Source: Knufia peltigerae (Eukaryota; Ascomycota; Eurotiomycetes; Chaetothyriales; Trichomeriaceae). From it: a stretch of 64,000 bases of DNA. The stretch covers positions 372,001 to 436,000 of the forward strand of contig JAPDRN010000010.1 in NCBI GenBank assembly GCA_030247855.1, in the 5' to 3' direction. The translations under genes were made by a program, and so were the position numbers. Positions 51,092 to 62,077 of the stretch are shown here, in pieces (the first letter of the stretch is position 1; each line of letters begins with the position of its first letter). The notes under the pieces were generated by a model, which saw only the letters and a list, made by a program, of their open reading frames with translations, was not told the DNA's origin and did not search any database.

Positions 51092-52771
51092 TTATCCTTG
51101 GCTCATGCGCTGCGTCTGCTTGAGATATCCAATTTTTGATGACAACCTCAAGGACATTGACTCAATCCAAAAGAATTCCTCGCAGATTTTGACATTGGCC
51201 TGCCAATCTCGTGGAGTAGGTCGCGCATCTAGCAGGGACGAACCCAGGATTCAAGGTTCAGACCCAGGATCACTCGTCGAGACAAGGACAGTCCCGACCC
51301 ACGTCATGAAGTCCTCATTCTTCTCGGATACATCAATGAAAAGAGAATTTAAGTATCGGCATCGAACTTGTAAATAGGATTTTGTTAACCAATACATAGA
51401 TCTGGTGTCATCATTGGAATAGCAGAAACCAAGGAGACCGAGTATGAGGAGTTTCTCGACCAGCGACAAGCTTGGATGTAGTAGGAATTCGCCGCAAAGT
51501 GTGATATTCTTCGTGTTATGAGAGAGATAATGTAGGCGATTGATGTCCTTCTCCCGTAAAGAGTTAACGATCTCCTGACCCCACATATTGACCCGCGATA
51601 TCAGCACTATGATCTGATGGCTCAGCTGGCTCGACAATGCAAGGTTCATGAGGCCCGGTGGGAATTTGGCAATGACACTGCACAGGTCCGGGTCGAATGG
51701 ATGAGTCGGGTAAGTGAACTTTCCGTCTGAAGGTATGAGGGTTTGCTGATGAGTTGAAATGTAGTGCCGAGTGGCATAAAAGGTTAACCAGCTAGCAACG
51801 AAAAACGAAACATGATTAGTTCTGGCCATCTTTCAGAAGGTGGCGGGCCTCCAAATGGGCACTTACGCGACCGCTATTGTTCTAAGGAAGCCGTCAAATC
51901 CTAGAAAGAAGCAATCAAAAAAGTGGCTCATGCAGACACTGGAGATATCCTTACCTAGTCTGTCTGGGCCACCCCTGAGAGATACAACATGTCTGATACC
52001 CTGGGTATGCATATCGACTGCATCGAATCTTCCTGACATTGCCTGGAAATTCCAGATTAATATGCCGTGTTTGACCGTAGCTGGGGAGGGACAGGCTTAC
52101 TTGAAATCCGCAGAGGTTACTAAGTGTCACTACGACTGCATCATTTGACCTTTGCGACTCGTCCATCAATCGCTGCCGTAGCAGAGAGACTGCTAACTGG
52201 TAGTACTTCAGCGTCTCTGAAGAACGCTCGCGGTTGCCGTTTGCTGCAATGTCAGCACCCAGGGAAGCCATGGCAACCATGGCGCTGAAGACCATTCGGT
52301 CATGCAGAATGAATGGGATATACTGGCGTAGGAGCGAGAGGTCTTGTCCGACCCCCATGAAGTGCGGCCTCTGATTTGCAGATGGAGCATAATATTTCAC
52401 ATCTGGCCATGAAGACCAAGGTGGTCAGCTCCTGTTGCCCATGTTGCAACTTGAAAGCAATTAGACGTTTTGAGAAACATACAGAACTGGACTGCTCGCT
52501 GGACAAAAGGGTTCGTCTTCAGCGGATAGCCGGTATGCTGCAATTCCACCGTATTGGGGCTTCCCAAATGACTCCCTTCTCTAGAAAGAGGAGTATTTCC
52601 TGAACCGTGATGACGGTGAAAGGGTATTCGATTGCGCTTCAGAGGGCGGTTGCCAGTGCTTGCGTGCTGCGATAAATCCTGTATCTCTTCTTCATCTTCT
52701 TGGTGTCGAGCTGAGGGCGGAGACGAGGCTTTTGATGCGTGTCCACTTCGAGGTTCACTGCGCCGGTACAT
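51092..52771 (-). pseudogene. Fungal-specific transcription factor domain gene broken by an in-frame TGA
   Basis: Exons 52771-52483, 52402-52101, 52042-51955, 51900-51867 and 51791-51251 all join in frame and give 417 residues ending at TGA (51253-51251). The middle is the fungal-specific transcription factor domain: LLRQYIPFILHDRMVFSAM, TLKYYQLAVSLLRQRL, TLSNLCGFQ, then DMHTQGIRHVVSLRGGPDRLG and FDGFLRTIAVAWLTFYA. After the stop the same frame continues for 53 codons to TAA (51092) with ILGSSLLDARPTPRDW and EEFFWIESM, which look like the domain's missing end. A single Trp codon (TGG) changed to TGA would explain it. No Zn2Cys6 cluster precedes; the first 96 residues are basic and low in complexity. 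A truncated but working protein is possible. Confidence 0.75.
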
Positions 52772-53597
52772 CCTCTCGCGATTCAGTCATTGTCCGTAGA
52801 GGTATTCATGATGCCTGTGATGAGTAGAAGCTGGAATATATGCAAGATAAGCAGAGCCATAAGTCCTAGACGATGCTCGTTTTACGGCTCTCGGTATTTG
52901 TCCAAAGTGAGAAGTTGGTCGGATCTCAGGGTCCATCCCCGGGGCTAAGAACAGGGAGCAAAGGCGTCGAATCGGAACGATGTTCCTGATACTTCAGGGA
53001 TAGTTTGACTATGTTTTGTCGCGTTCTTTGCCCGGTGATCAGGTGTCATAAGCACTGGCAACTGAACAATCGACTGTATATCGTGTCCATGTTTCCTAGA
53101 GATTCCGGCTCATCAATCAGCCTGGGAATCGGTCAAGTCCGTCTATTGACCCAGGACTGAATGTGCAGTGATCTTCTGATGGGAATTGCAGAGCCGAGGC
53201 CTCCCACCAATGTTACCTACATCAGGCGATGCTCAATGACAGCCTCGCGCCTGGGGAAATTATGTAAGCGAGGCATGAAATCCTGCATTACCAACACGGT
53301 TGTTTCCTCCGTTCTCACATCCAGCCCAACACCATATTCTCGCGTGAACATGTGGGTATAAAGTGGGCTGATAATATCGACGAAACATCATATTATGGTC
53401 TTCAACTGGCAAAATCGAGCATAATCCAGGTCATAGTCTGCCGCCAGAAAAAGTACTTGGAGAACCTTGTACAAGGACGAGTACCGCATTTTTATCCACG
53501 TCGAGAAACGAGGCAATATAGTGTTGCAATTGCTATCTTCACTCACACCGGCAAGGGATTACCTGAGTCTTATCTACTGCCATACGTAGCACACATC
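52772..53597. other. Divergent spacer, no supported gene
   Basis: Upstream of both the broken transcription-factor-like gene (-) and Mtq2 (+). The Mtq2 frame is open for 82 codons upstream of its ATG from 53352, without conserved sequence. No Zn2Cys6 exon was found here. Confidence 0.45.
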
Positions 53598-54407
53598 ATG
53601 CTCCCAACGCCCTCAACCTCGCACGTCTCCTACGACACAATCTACGAACCCGCTGAAGATTCGTATTTGTTTCTCGACACACTCTCCTCCCCCTCCGAAA
53701 CAGAATGGCTTCATGCACGCTTCGCCACAAGTTCAGATCCCAGCATGACCAGTAGTTCCTTATCCCCGGCGCCCTTTCTCGTCGAGCTCGGTCCAGGCTC
53801 AGGCGTGATAATCGCCTTCCTGACCACGCACGCCTGCACGATTTTCGGCAGGGACATCCTGAGTCTCGGGATCGACGTCAACACGTACGCGTGTCAGGCT
53901 ACGAGAATGACGGCCGAAAAGGCCCTGGCCGAGCCGAAAGGAAGCAATGGAACTAGCAACAGCAACAGCATTTACATGTCATCCGTGAGCGGCGACCTCA
54001 CCACCGCACTTCGACCGAGCGAAGTCGACATACTAGTTTTCAACCCGCCGTACGTGCCTACGGACTCCGTCCCCACCTTCCCCGGCACGTCGAGCGCAGA
54101 TGGAAAGATATCCTTCGAAGAATCTTCGCATCTGCTCTCGCTCTCTTACGCCGGTGGTGCAGACGGAATGGAAGTCACGAACCGCATGCTCGCGCAAATC
54201 CCCGAGGTTCTGAGCAGTCGAGGAGTGGCTTACATTTTGTTCTGTCGGGGCAACAAACCTGAACAAGTCAAGGCCTGGATTGCAACTTGGGAAGGAACCG
54301 AGGAGTGGAAATGGTGCGCCGAGACCGTAGGCACAAGCGGCAAGACTGCTGGATGGGAAATGCTGGAGATCGTGAGGATATGGAGGCAGAGTAACCAGGG
54401 GGCTTGA
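53598..54407 (+). CDS. MTQ2: eRF1 glutamine methyltransferase Mtq2 (HemK family)
   Basis: An intronless protein of 269 residues. The ATG at 53598 is chosen because MLPTPSTSHVSYDTIYEPAE starts the conserved part (YEPAEDSYLFLDTL is the Mtq2 signature near the N-terminus). The SAM-binding motif is FLVELGPGSGVIIAFL, followed by GIDVNTYACQATRMTAE and the catalytic NPPYVP of HemK-type enzymes that methylate the side-chain nitrogen of Gln. Mtq2 works with Trm112 on the GGQ motif of translation release factor eRF1. The insertion with GSNGTSNSNS is a low-complexity loop. The gene is convergent with the Hrt3-type F-box gene. Confidence 0.92.
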   Translation: MLPTPSTSHVSYDTIYEPAEDSYLFLDTLSSPSETEWLHARFATSSDPSMTSSSLSPAPFLVELGPGSGVIIAFLTTHACTIFGRDILSLGIDVNTYACQATRMTAEKALAEPKGSNGTSNSNSIYMSSVSGDLTTALRPSEVDILVFNPPYVPTDSVPTFPGTSSADGKISFEESSHLLSLSYAGGADGMEVTNRMLAQIPEVLSSRGVAYILFCRGNKPEQVKAWIATWEGTEEWKWCAETVGTSGKTAGWEMLEIVRIWRQSNQGA

Positions 54408-54638
54408 AGCATGAGAAATGTGCAGAGAAGCAAGGATGAGTGCATGGATTCAAAAAATCCACATCTGATGGTTTCTCTAATGGGCCTGTCCGACACCTAG
54501 AAGCAGTATGCTTGGACACACCACGTGCTGAGGGCGTTTCCCTCGCCCCACTCACAGCCACAACAATATAGGACAGCCAGCGGTACCGACATGATCTTTT
54601 ACTGCTGATGCTCAGACTGTCTGGGATGGCTCCAAAGC

Positions 54639-56324
54639 TCAATACCCCAACCCGTACGCTTTGACGCGAGAAAAGTAAAAGGGCTTGTCGTGCCTCAAGC
54701 TAAACTCGCTCCAGTCATCCGTCAAAAGATTATAACTCCAGAAGCCTTTCCAGTTAAGTTTATTATTCCTGGTCATATGCTTGGACCTTCCGGCCGACTT
54801 CAAGCTCAGATGCATGGTATACCTGTACCGGGGACCGGCCCCCTCGGTCTCGATCTGCAAGTCGCCAGGAGCCAAGGTCGAGACGTCGGACGGTCCTATA
54901 CCTTCTTGTGTTACCTCCGCCGCTGAGTTGTCAAGACTAGGATGGCATAGTCGCCATCGACCTCTCAGAACATGCTTCATGATCTGCTGGGCAGCTGGTG
55001 GAGGCGCAACATTACCCGAGCTGCCTGCTGCTGCTGATGCGGTAGAAGTCGACGTCGCAGTTTTCCCCGAGGCTGACTTCCCGGACGCTGGGGTGATCTT
55101 CAAGGAGCTTGCAACGTCTTTCTTATTGGAACGAACGTAGGCTAAATTTTCTGGCGTCAGATGATGAACAACATCGATCGGCTCTTCGACAGTGAGAAGC
55201 GACATGCAAGTGCCGTCTCGGAAGAAACGGAGGTAGCGGTAATATGTGACCACGTGAATCGGGTTGTTCCACGTATACGCCGTGGCCGACGCACCACCAG
55301 GTCGGGTGTAATTGACGGTAGATATGTAAACGCCTGTGAAACGAACACGAGGATGATTGTGAAATACATCCCGCCAGAGTATTTCCTTGGGAAAAGACGA
55401 TTCTCCGACGGCAGGTAGATCCTCGTCGTAGTCTTCGCCCACTTCGCGGAAGACGAGTTCCCGTCCTTGCAGGTCGGTCATGAAATGATACTGTTGCCCG
55501 CCCAGACCAAACTCTGAGCCGAGGGCGATCCGTTTCCAGATGCTGTTGTCGGTCCAGACGTGGTACGCCAGTTTCTTGCAGACAAGTGCCAGGCGAGAGA
55601 ACACGGCCGGATCATAGATGGCCACATGTTGGAGCAAATCTAAAAGCACTTCGGTCGGCAGCTTCTCGATCGGGCACGGTGGTGGATGGTCACCCTCGAT
55701 GACGGGCGGTACTCCTTGAATCCGACAATGCGCGAAGCTATCGATGAGCTCAGCAGTGGGTATAGGATCTTCTAGGGGTTCTTTCGATGAGTGGTGGGCG
55801 GTCGAAGGGACGGTGGCAGCCGCGTTGGATGGGTTCGTCGTCGGCTTTGACTTGGACGGTGGAAAATGTTTTTGTCTGTATGATTGATCGACCTTTGCGT
55901 CGAGTCTGTACGCTTTTCGATAATGTGCCAGGCTATCACCAAGATTGCCCTGTCTCTCTCTTTCTACGGCGTGTTCGAAATGCTCAAGGGCACTTGTCGG
56001 CTCCTTTTGCGGAAGTCTCCGTGTAAATTCATCATCGTCGATGTTGTCGTGTATGGTGAGTCCTTCGACACCCTGGGCCAGGATTGAACTGCTCTCGCCG
56101 GCCTGATCTTCATCACTATAATGATCTAATTCATCTTTGATGTCGGCTACCAGGTGGCGAGTAGGCGGCTTGTTAGTCGGTCTCTCAAGTCTGGCTTCAC
56201 TCGTTCTTCTGGTCCTTTCTGGTTTCGACTTTGATGATTGTCCCTGTGGTTTCCTTGCGCGCGCATTAACTTCTTCTTTCCATTGCTGGCGAAACCGTTC
56301 CAGGGCTGAGGCTGAATCATCCAT
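54639..56324 (-). CDS. HRT3: F-box protein Hrt3/FBXO9-type
   Basis: An intronless protein of 561 residues. I chose the ATG at 56324 (MDDSASALERFRQQWKEEV) because this is the conserved N-terminus; an in-frame start 29 codons earlier adds unconserved sequence. A TPR-like pair of helices lies at about 112-142 (ALEHFEHAVERERQGNLGDS, LAHYRKAYRLD) and the F-box at about 218-265 (IEKLPTEVLLDLLQHVAIYD; LALVCKKLAYHVWTDNSIWK). The C-terminal Hrt3/FBXO9 domain has WRDVFHNHPRVRFTGVYIST and WNNPIHVVTYYRYLRFFRDG, and ends WKGFWSYNLLTDDWSEFSLR, FYFSRVKAYG. These proteins are substrate adaptors of SCF ubiquitin ligases. The F-box count in this 18 kb is noted among the findings. Confidence 0.9.
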   Translation of the reverse strand: MDDSASALERFRQQWKEEVNARARKPQGQSSKSKPERTRRTSEARLERPTNKPPTRHLVADIKDELDHYSDEDQAGESSSILAQGVEGLTIHDNIDDDEFTRRLPQKEPTSALEHFEHAVERERQGNLGDSLAHYRKAYRLDAKVDQSYRQKHFPPSKSKPTTNPSNAAATVPSTAHHSSKEPLEDPIPTAELIDSFAHCRIQGVPPVIEGDHPPPCPIEKLPTEVLLDLLQHVAIYDPAVFSRLALVCKKLAYHVWTDNSIWKRIALGSEFGLGGQQYHFMTDLQGRELVFREVGEDYDEDLPAVGESSFPKEILWRDVFHNHPRVRFTGVYISTVNYTRPGGASATAYTWNNPIHVVTYYRYLRFFRDGTCMSLLTVEEPIDVVHHLTPENLAYVRSNKKDVASSLKITPASGKSASGKTATSTSTASAAAGSSGNVAPPPAAQQIMKHVLRGRWRLCHPSLDNSAAEVTQEGIGPSDVSTLAPGDLQIETEGAGPRYRYTMHLSLKSAGRSKHMTRNNKLNWKGFWSYNLLTDDWSEFSLRHDKPFYFSRVKAYGLGY

Positions 56325-56857
56325 CGTTCCGGGACTGATTGACGTCTTATCTACAAATCCCGGACGTCGATCAAACGGAGCAGTTGTCTTCTCTGTGCAG
56401 TGAGTGGTCAATGGAGGGATGACGCCTGCGCCATTAGTTTAGAAACCGCCGAACATTGACCAAGGTCAACGACAAGTATTATAAGCAGGTAAAAGAGAGG
56501 AGCGAATAGCAGAGTAGGATGAGTAGATTTGTCTCATTATGGGATTACAAAGACACATAACGCGAGGTTCGGAGATTCTGGGGGCATTTGGTATTAGTGG
56601 AGGGCGATGTCATTGACTCGCGCCCTCCGGTGCCGGCGTCTCCCGATAAATATCCGTCCAGGCGGCGAACCGCATCTTTTTTTTGATTCTCACAGTCTCG
56701 ATGTCATAGTCATATTTGTTGCCTCTGTGTATAGACTCAACGCCTCTCTCCCTTTCACTCAACTCTACCCTCGATCCTCGAACTTTCCAATACGGGTTGC
56801 GCGTTGGATTCAAGAGTCGTTTCTTCTGCACCAGACGTCGTGACGTCGTCGGCTTGA
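56325..56857. other. Divergent promoter region, Hrt3-type / Mtm1-type genes
   Basis: 533 bases between two divergent ATGs. No repeats or coding sequence are seen; a poly-T run lies at 56678. Confidence 0.45.
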
Positions 56858-58283
56858 ATGTCCTACTCCTTCACCTCCGAACCTGCACAGGCACTGGACA
56901 CTCAATCCTCGCTCAGTCAGGATGCACAACCACATCTCCAGGGACAGCGACATGACAGAGTACAGCTCCAAGAATCGGAGTTAGCTGCCAATATGTCGAC
57001 CTCTCCTCACCTCGACATAACCACCTCACAGCGCATGGTCTCCGCCACCTGGGGCAGCGTCTTGACCTCACTACTAGGTATATCTTGATCCTTTTCACTG
57101 TGGCCCTGACTATTTTCTGATCTCTCGAAATTCAGTCACACCTCTCGATGTAGTACGTGTACGACTACAAGCACAACATGCTCCGACTCCCGTCAACCTT
57201 TCCCGCTTCGCAGCATACTCTACCAATTTTAAACAACTACCTCCCGACCTAGGTATCAATTCGTGTTGCCGAGAAGTCTTCTGGGTAGGGAACAATGGAC
57301 AATTCTGTCTGGCCGGGAATGCGCCGACACATATCGCGGATGCAGCTGGACCGGAATGTGCGGTGGAAGAGACCCAGCGGAAAACATTCAATTCAACTTT
57401 GGATGGACTGAAAAAGATTGCGAGGAACGAAGGATATACCACATTATGGCGTGGACTGTCTCCAACATTGATGATGGCAATTCCTGGCAATGTCATCTAC
57501 TTTACAGGCTATGACTGGCTCCGGTACAGTCATGCCAGCCCGCTCAAGAAATTAGCCAGCGATGTTTATGTCCCTCTTGTCGCTGGCTCTATTGCCCGGA
57601 TAGCCGCAGCCGTCGCAGTCTCGCCGATTGAAATGTTCCGAACAAGGATGCAAGCGACGACTGGAACTAGTGTTTTCAAAGAGACCTTGCTCGGAATGCA
57701 CCGAATGACACAAACCCAGGGTTACACCTCTCTGTGGCGAGGACTGACTCTGACTATGTGGCGGGATGTACCCTTTTCCGGGATATATTGGTGGGGATAT
57801 GAAGCTGTACGGAACCGACTAACGGATGCTCGGGAAGCTGCCAAAGGCCACGACCTCAGCCCCGCGAGATCCTTGACGGGAGGACGAGAGTCCCAGGCGA
57901 ATGAGAGTCATATGACAACGTTCGTCGACAGCTTTCTGGCAGGCTCGGTTTCTGGTGCAGTTGCTGCATTCGTCACAACGCCATTTGATGTTGGAAAGAC
58001 ACGTCAACAGGTTTACCATCATGCCGGAGATGATGCACCTTCAGTGGTGGCTGCCAAGCAACTTGCGAAGCAGGGCAAGTTGATTCCCGAAGAATTGTCG
58101 ATGCCGCGATTCTTATATCACATTTTCCACGAAGAAGGAATGGCCGGACTATTCAAAGGTTGGGCCGCACGGTGTATGAAGGTCGCTCCTGCTTGCGCCA
58201 TCATGATCAGCAGTTATGAGGTGGGGAAGAAATGGGCACGGAGAGTGAATGAGAAGAGAGAGCTCGGCAAAGCTGAAGCTTGA
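56858..58283 (+). CDS. MTM1: Mitochondrial carrier, Mtm1/SLC25A39-type
   Basis: Exons 56858-57077 and 57136-58283 join in frame to 455 residues. Three mitochondrial-carrier repeats are visible by their P-x-D/E-x-x-[RK]-x-R motifs: TPLDVVRVRLQ, SPIEMFRTRMQ and TPFDVGKTRQQ. Typical of this clade is the insertion in repeat 1 with SCCREVFW and FCLAG, and the loop LWRGLSPTLMMAIPGNVIYF. The intron splits the first signature (LLG|VTPLD). Mtm1 and its human counterparts SLC25A39/40 are needed for mitochondrial manganese/iron handling and glutathione import. The N-terminal 60 residues are disordered and unconserved. It is divergent from the Hrt3-type gene. Confidence 0.92.
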
Positions 58284-58744
58284 AGCCTGAAGTCTTTTGC
58301 TTTGCAAGGGGGCTTTTGTTCATGTGTTTTTTCGTCTCGTTCATGGGCTCTGGAGAGTCCTTGTGTGTGTCCTTGTGTGTTTGTATCATTACGGGCGGGT
58401 TACCTTTTCATCTCCTGCATAGCAATGGCGTCTCTGGTGTTTGGATTTTGGTTCTGCATGACTTTTTGAGACTCTGATTGTCTGTGTATATACGCGGCTC
58501 CTCGGCCTCTATTCGACTCTGCCCAATTATGAATGAATAATAAAAGACGACTTTGTCAGATCGTACTGAGTTTTGCTTTTTAACTTTGAATTGCTCATGG
58601 AGGGAGTGAATATCAGATGACTGACTAACTAGTTTCTATGGTCCGGAGGGAGTAATTATCTACTGTATATGCTCTGAAGGAATGGCTGTTTTGGCAGTGA
58701 GTATTCTGTATCCCTTCTGTGGCCTCTGGAAAAAATGATGCTGC
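58284..58744. other. Intergenic, convergent 3' region
   Basis: Between the Mtm1-type gene (+) and the GFA gene (-). TGTGTGTCC repeats near 58361-58380. No coding sequence. Confidence 0.45.
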
Positions 58745-59323
58745 TCAAGACGGAGGCGGCATCTCCTCGACCTGGGCGGCACCGCCGATGCCCTCGACCC
58801 AATCGATGCGTCGCGGCGCGAACAACTCGGCGCCGGGTTTGGTGTTGTTGATGACGTCGGCGTCGTCCATGATGCCCGCCTTGAGGACCAAGAGGCCGTC
58901 CCTGCCGCCGAAGGTGTCGCCGTAGCGGAAGAGCGTGGTGCCGCAGTCCGGGCAGAAACAGTTGGTCATGCGCTTGCCGCTGTTGGCGGTGGTGGAGATC
59001 TCCTTGGGCGCGCCCTTTGTGATCTTGACCTGCTCGCTGGGCACGACGATGTTGTGACTGTACAGGCCGCCGGAGATGTGGCGGCAGTCGTTGCAGTGAC
59101 AGAGGGCCTATTTTTTTTTGTTTGAAGAGGTGTCAGTTCAAGGAAATCTTCCACAACATCCATGTCATTCGGCCCCGCCCGGGGTACCCGGACCGTACCC
59201 GGCAGGGCCCCCAAGGGGGTCGGCATGTTTGAGAGAGGAGGTTCTTCGTAATCTTACCGTCATGGCGGGTTCACCGGTGTATTCAAGGTTGATACCCTTG
59301 CAGAAGCAGGATCCGGTAGGCAT
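58745..59323 (-). CDS. GFA/CENP-V domain protein (glutathione-dependent formaldehyde-activating-like)
   Basis: Exons 59323-59258 and 59107-58745 join in frame to 142 residues. The zinc-binding Cys layout of the GFA family is complete: GSCFCKG (CxC) in exon 1, ALCHCNDCRHISGG (CxCxxC) at the start of exon 2, and CFCPDCGTTL near residue 80. These small proteins have a Mss4-like fold; the best known member binds glutathione and formaldehyde, but most fungal copies have no assigned substrate. The single intron interrupts just before the CHC motif, at a position usual for fungal members (family memory). Gene and third positions are GC-rich in exon 2. Confidence 0.9.
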
Positions 59324-60492
59324 GATGGGGAATTGGAGATGAGCAAGTTTGAATGTTATCAAATAGTTGGTAATGTTGTATTGACTTGGGGAATGGATTG
59401 AGGTCGATGGTTTGATATCATGTCGAACTCTTCCCGGGGGGGACTTGGCCTTCTTATAGACACTGAACTTGTAAAGTATTTGTCAACCCTGTAGAGGGCC
59501 ACTTTTGGAGAGTCAATCGACTATGCATCACTTATTGAAATAGATCCGCCCATCCCGTTCGAGGAGAGAAGACTTGATCCACGCGGGCTTGTTCTTGTTG
59601 TTGCGTCAATTGTTCTGTGACTCAGCTTCTAACCTATCCGAGGGCGGCGCACAGGAGAGAACTTGACAGCCCTGACAAGACAGAATGAACAGATGCCTGA
59701 TTTTCAAACGCCGAGGAGCAAAAGCTATCATCAAAGCTCCGCTAAGGAAGTGGCAGTTTTCGCGTTATCCATCCTATTCGATGTACCGGGATAATGTAAT
59801 CTCACATCTGATGCGTCCGAAGAATTGTGGAGTTTGTGTTCGTCGCCGCTTTCTTCCGTGATTCCCGAATTGGCTTAGTGTAGTTAAAGCAGCATCCAGA
59901 GTTCACCAAACGAAGAGAAGTTCCCCTCTAACGGCGTGAAAATAATCTTGGGCTCCATCTTAAATTCAGCGGCAGGGTCTCGAATCAGCATGGGGGAGAT
60001 GGATAAATGCTACGTATGATGAAGAGTAGCCGGGGGCTATTAGTCCAATGTACTCGTAACCCTGAATTGGCTTCCGCCGGATCGTCGTTGGTGATAGAGG
60101 GGACAGACATCGGTGACCCCCTGCCGGTCTCCGCCAAGGCTGAGACACATCAGGGGGGTCATCCAAGCTACCTGACTCAGTTGCAAACGCCGTGCTCCAG
60201 GAAGAGTGAGACGATCTCTTGCTACTTTACACAGGCTGGAACACTAACTGAACATCACGCAAAGGAGCTGAACAGGGAATGCAGGCTGTCGTCCTTGTCA
60301 ACGTGTTAACTTATTAACGAGCGTAGCGATTTGGAATTCAGATCTGACATTATATGCAAAGAGGAAGGGATGAATCATTGATCACTCTGTAGCCCATCGT
60401 TCAGACCGAGTCAGTCCTCGATTTCATAAACCCTTTATAGTCATGACCAATAGTGACTTCCAGGAATTCCAGTAACACTTTGTGATCATCCA
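59324..60492. other. Intergenic, no supported gene
   Basis: About 1.2 kb. It holds the GFA promoter and the 3' flank of the third SDR. Short frames around 59966-60309 have no family resemblance. No repeats or RNA genes seen. Confidence 0.45.
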
Positions 60493-61464
60493 TCACCACG
60501 CTACCTCTTGGCCGTCAAAGGAAAGGAATTTGCCCGACGAGTTTTCTTGAGTTGCACCATCAATCTACTCACGGTCAGTCGTTTGATTACTCAACATGGG
60601 GACGAGGTCCGACTTACTACTTGCAGTACACCTTCGACGCTCTGCGCGACTGTCATCGGCGGCTTGCCAGGGTAATTCCAAGATTTTGCAGCCAAATCAC
60701 CCATTTCCGTCTGAACCCATCTGCTTTGTGTTAGTTGTTATCCGTGTCACAGACTGCCGTCAAGGCGCCAACTCACCCAGGATGTACAGCGACACTGACG
60801 ATACCTTGGTCTCGCAGCTCAAAGTGTAGTTTGCGTACGATCCAATTCAATGCCGCCTTGGAAGGTCCATACGCGCCGCCCGGCATTGGCTCCATCAACT
60901 CACCGATGCATCCCACAGACGAAGACAGAAAGAATACCTTCTTCGGACTCGATGCCTCGGAATCCGTTGAGGTTTGTTGCATCAAGGGCCAGAACGCCTG
61001 AAACAACATCAACGGGGAAATGGTGTTTGCCTCATAATGCTCCCTCATCTCTTGCGCTGTGGTTTCAAGTGCTGATTTCATAAGGCCAGTCTGACCAATG
61101 GAGCTGATGAAGACATCGATGTGATCAATGGACGAACTCAATTTGGACTTGATCAACTCTTTGAGGCCGTCTCGTTCGGGGACATTGCTGACATCGACTG
61201 CGAGAGTGTGCAAATTACTACCTTCACCCCTTGGCCCTTTTGAGCATTCATCCTCGAGGTTCGAAGCCCGTACGGGATCTCTAACGACGCCGATGACGGT
61301 AGTCTGAGGCCGAGCAAAAAGTGCCTGCACAATTCCAAGGCCAATACCTAGAGCAGGTGTCAATTGAACTCGCTCAAAACCACAACTCGCAGAAGTCGAT
61401 GCATGAATGTACCCTTGTTGGCCCCGAGAACGACGTAAGTAATGTTTTGAGAGATACCGGCCAT
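60493..61464 (-). CDS. Short-chain dehydrogenase/reductase (ketoreductase-like), four exons
   Basis: Exons 61464-61413, 61347-60777, 60720-60618 and 60564-60493 join in frame to 265 residues. The start codes MAGISQNITYVVLGANKG and the split cofactor loop completes GANKGIGLGIV. YGPSKAALN is Y-x3-K and VFFLSSSVG holds the catalytic Ser. The last exon (IDGATQENSSGKFLSFDGQE) matches the family's SGKF(L/Y)SYDG end and shows that the gene does not stop in exon 3. The branch is that of fungal norsolorinic-acid-ketoreductase-like SDRs. Odd: where the family has N-N-A-G there is ISSIGQTG, so the structural Asn motif is missing, which may alter or weaken activity. The neighbours do not suggest a pathway. 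Confidence 0.88.
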
Positions 61465-62077
61465 GCTGGAAAATGTAGTGTGTCTCAATGGTGGTGACGA
61501 AGGTTCAGTTGAAGATGTGCGGGTGGAAAAGGCCACAGAGAGCGTTTGCGGGGTTTAAATACTACCATGGCACCGGCTAGGCAGCTGCCCAGCGCTATGA
61601 ACATTCTAAAGACCAATAAGAGCGAGGAGTCAATGTGTCTCAGTAAGTGGGAAAATGCCAACAACGAAAATCGATGTTTGCTTTCGGAGTAGTCGGGTTC
61701 ACTGAGGGCTCAAAGTGGTATGTACTTGGTCTTATCGGGGTTTGATCGATCTGGAATAGATGATGGAGCATTTGTATATCAATCTACAACCCTTGATTAT
61801 ACACATAGGCATGTCTTGGAGGCTACAAATGATGCAGCTCTCGAAAGAAATGAATGCTTTCATGGTTGATACGATTACATAAGAAAGGGGGAGGACGAGG
61901 CTGTGTGGTTCGCCAAGACATCGGGGAAATCCAGCGACGAGGCTCCGATTAGAAGTTTTTGATGGGCTTCCCGCAGCATTTTTGTCTTTGATATCTACCT
62001 ACATAAAGTGCCCTCACTCTCTACTCACCCACCCACCACTCGACACATGTACACTTAAGGGCCCTGCTTCTCCGGGC
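61465..62077. other. Divergent promoter region, third SDR / RNA helicase
   Basis: 613 bases between divergent ATGs. No repeats or coding sequence seen. A pyrimidine-rich stretch (ACTCTCTACTCACCCACCCACC) at about 62011-62040 precedes the helicase ATG. Confidence 0.45.

Noticed and set aside
53352..53597. 82-codon upstream extension of the Mtq2 frame
   Set aside because: No conserved sequence; the ATG at 53598 matches the family start.
60493..60617. Reading the third SDR to the stop in exon 3 (GVLQVVSRTSSPC)
   Set aside because: A GTAAGT donor at 60617 and an in-phase final exon with the family's SGKF...DG end show that this stop lies in an intron.
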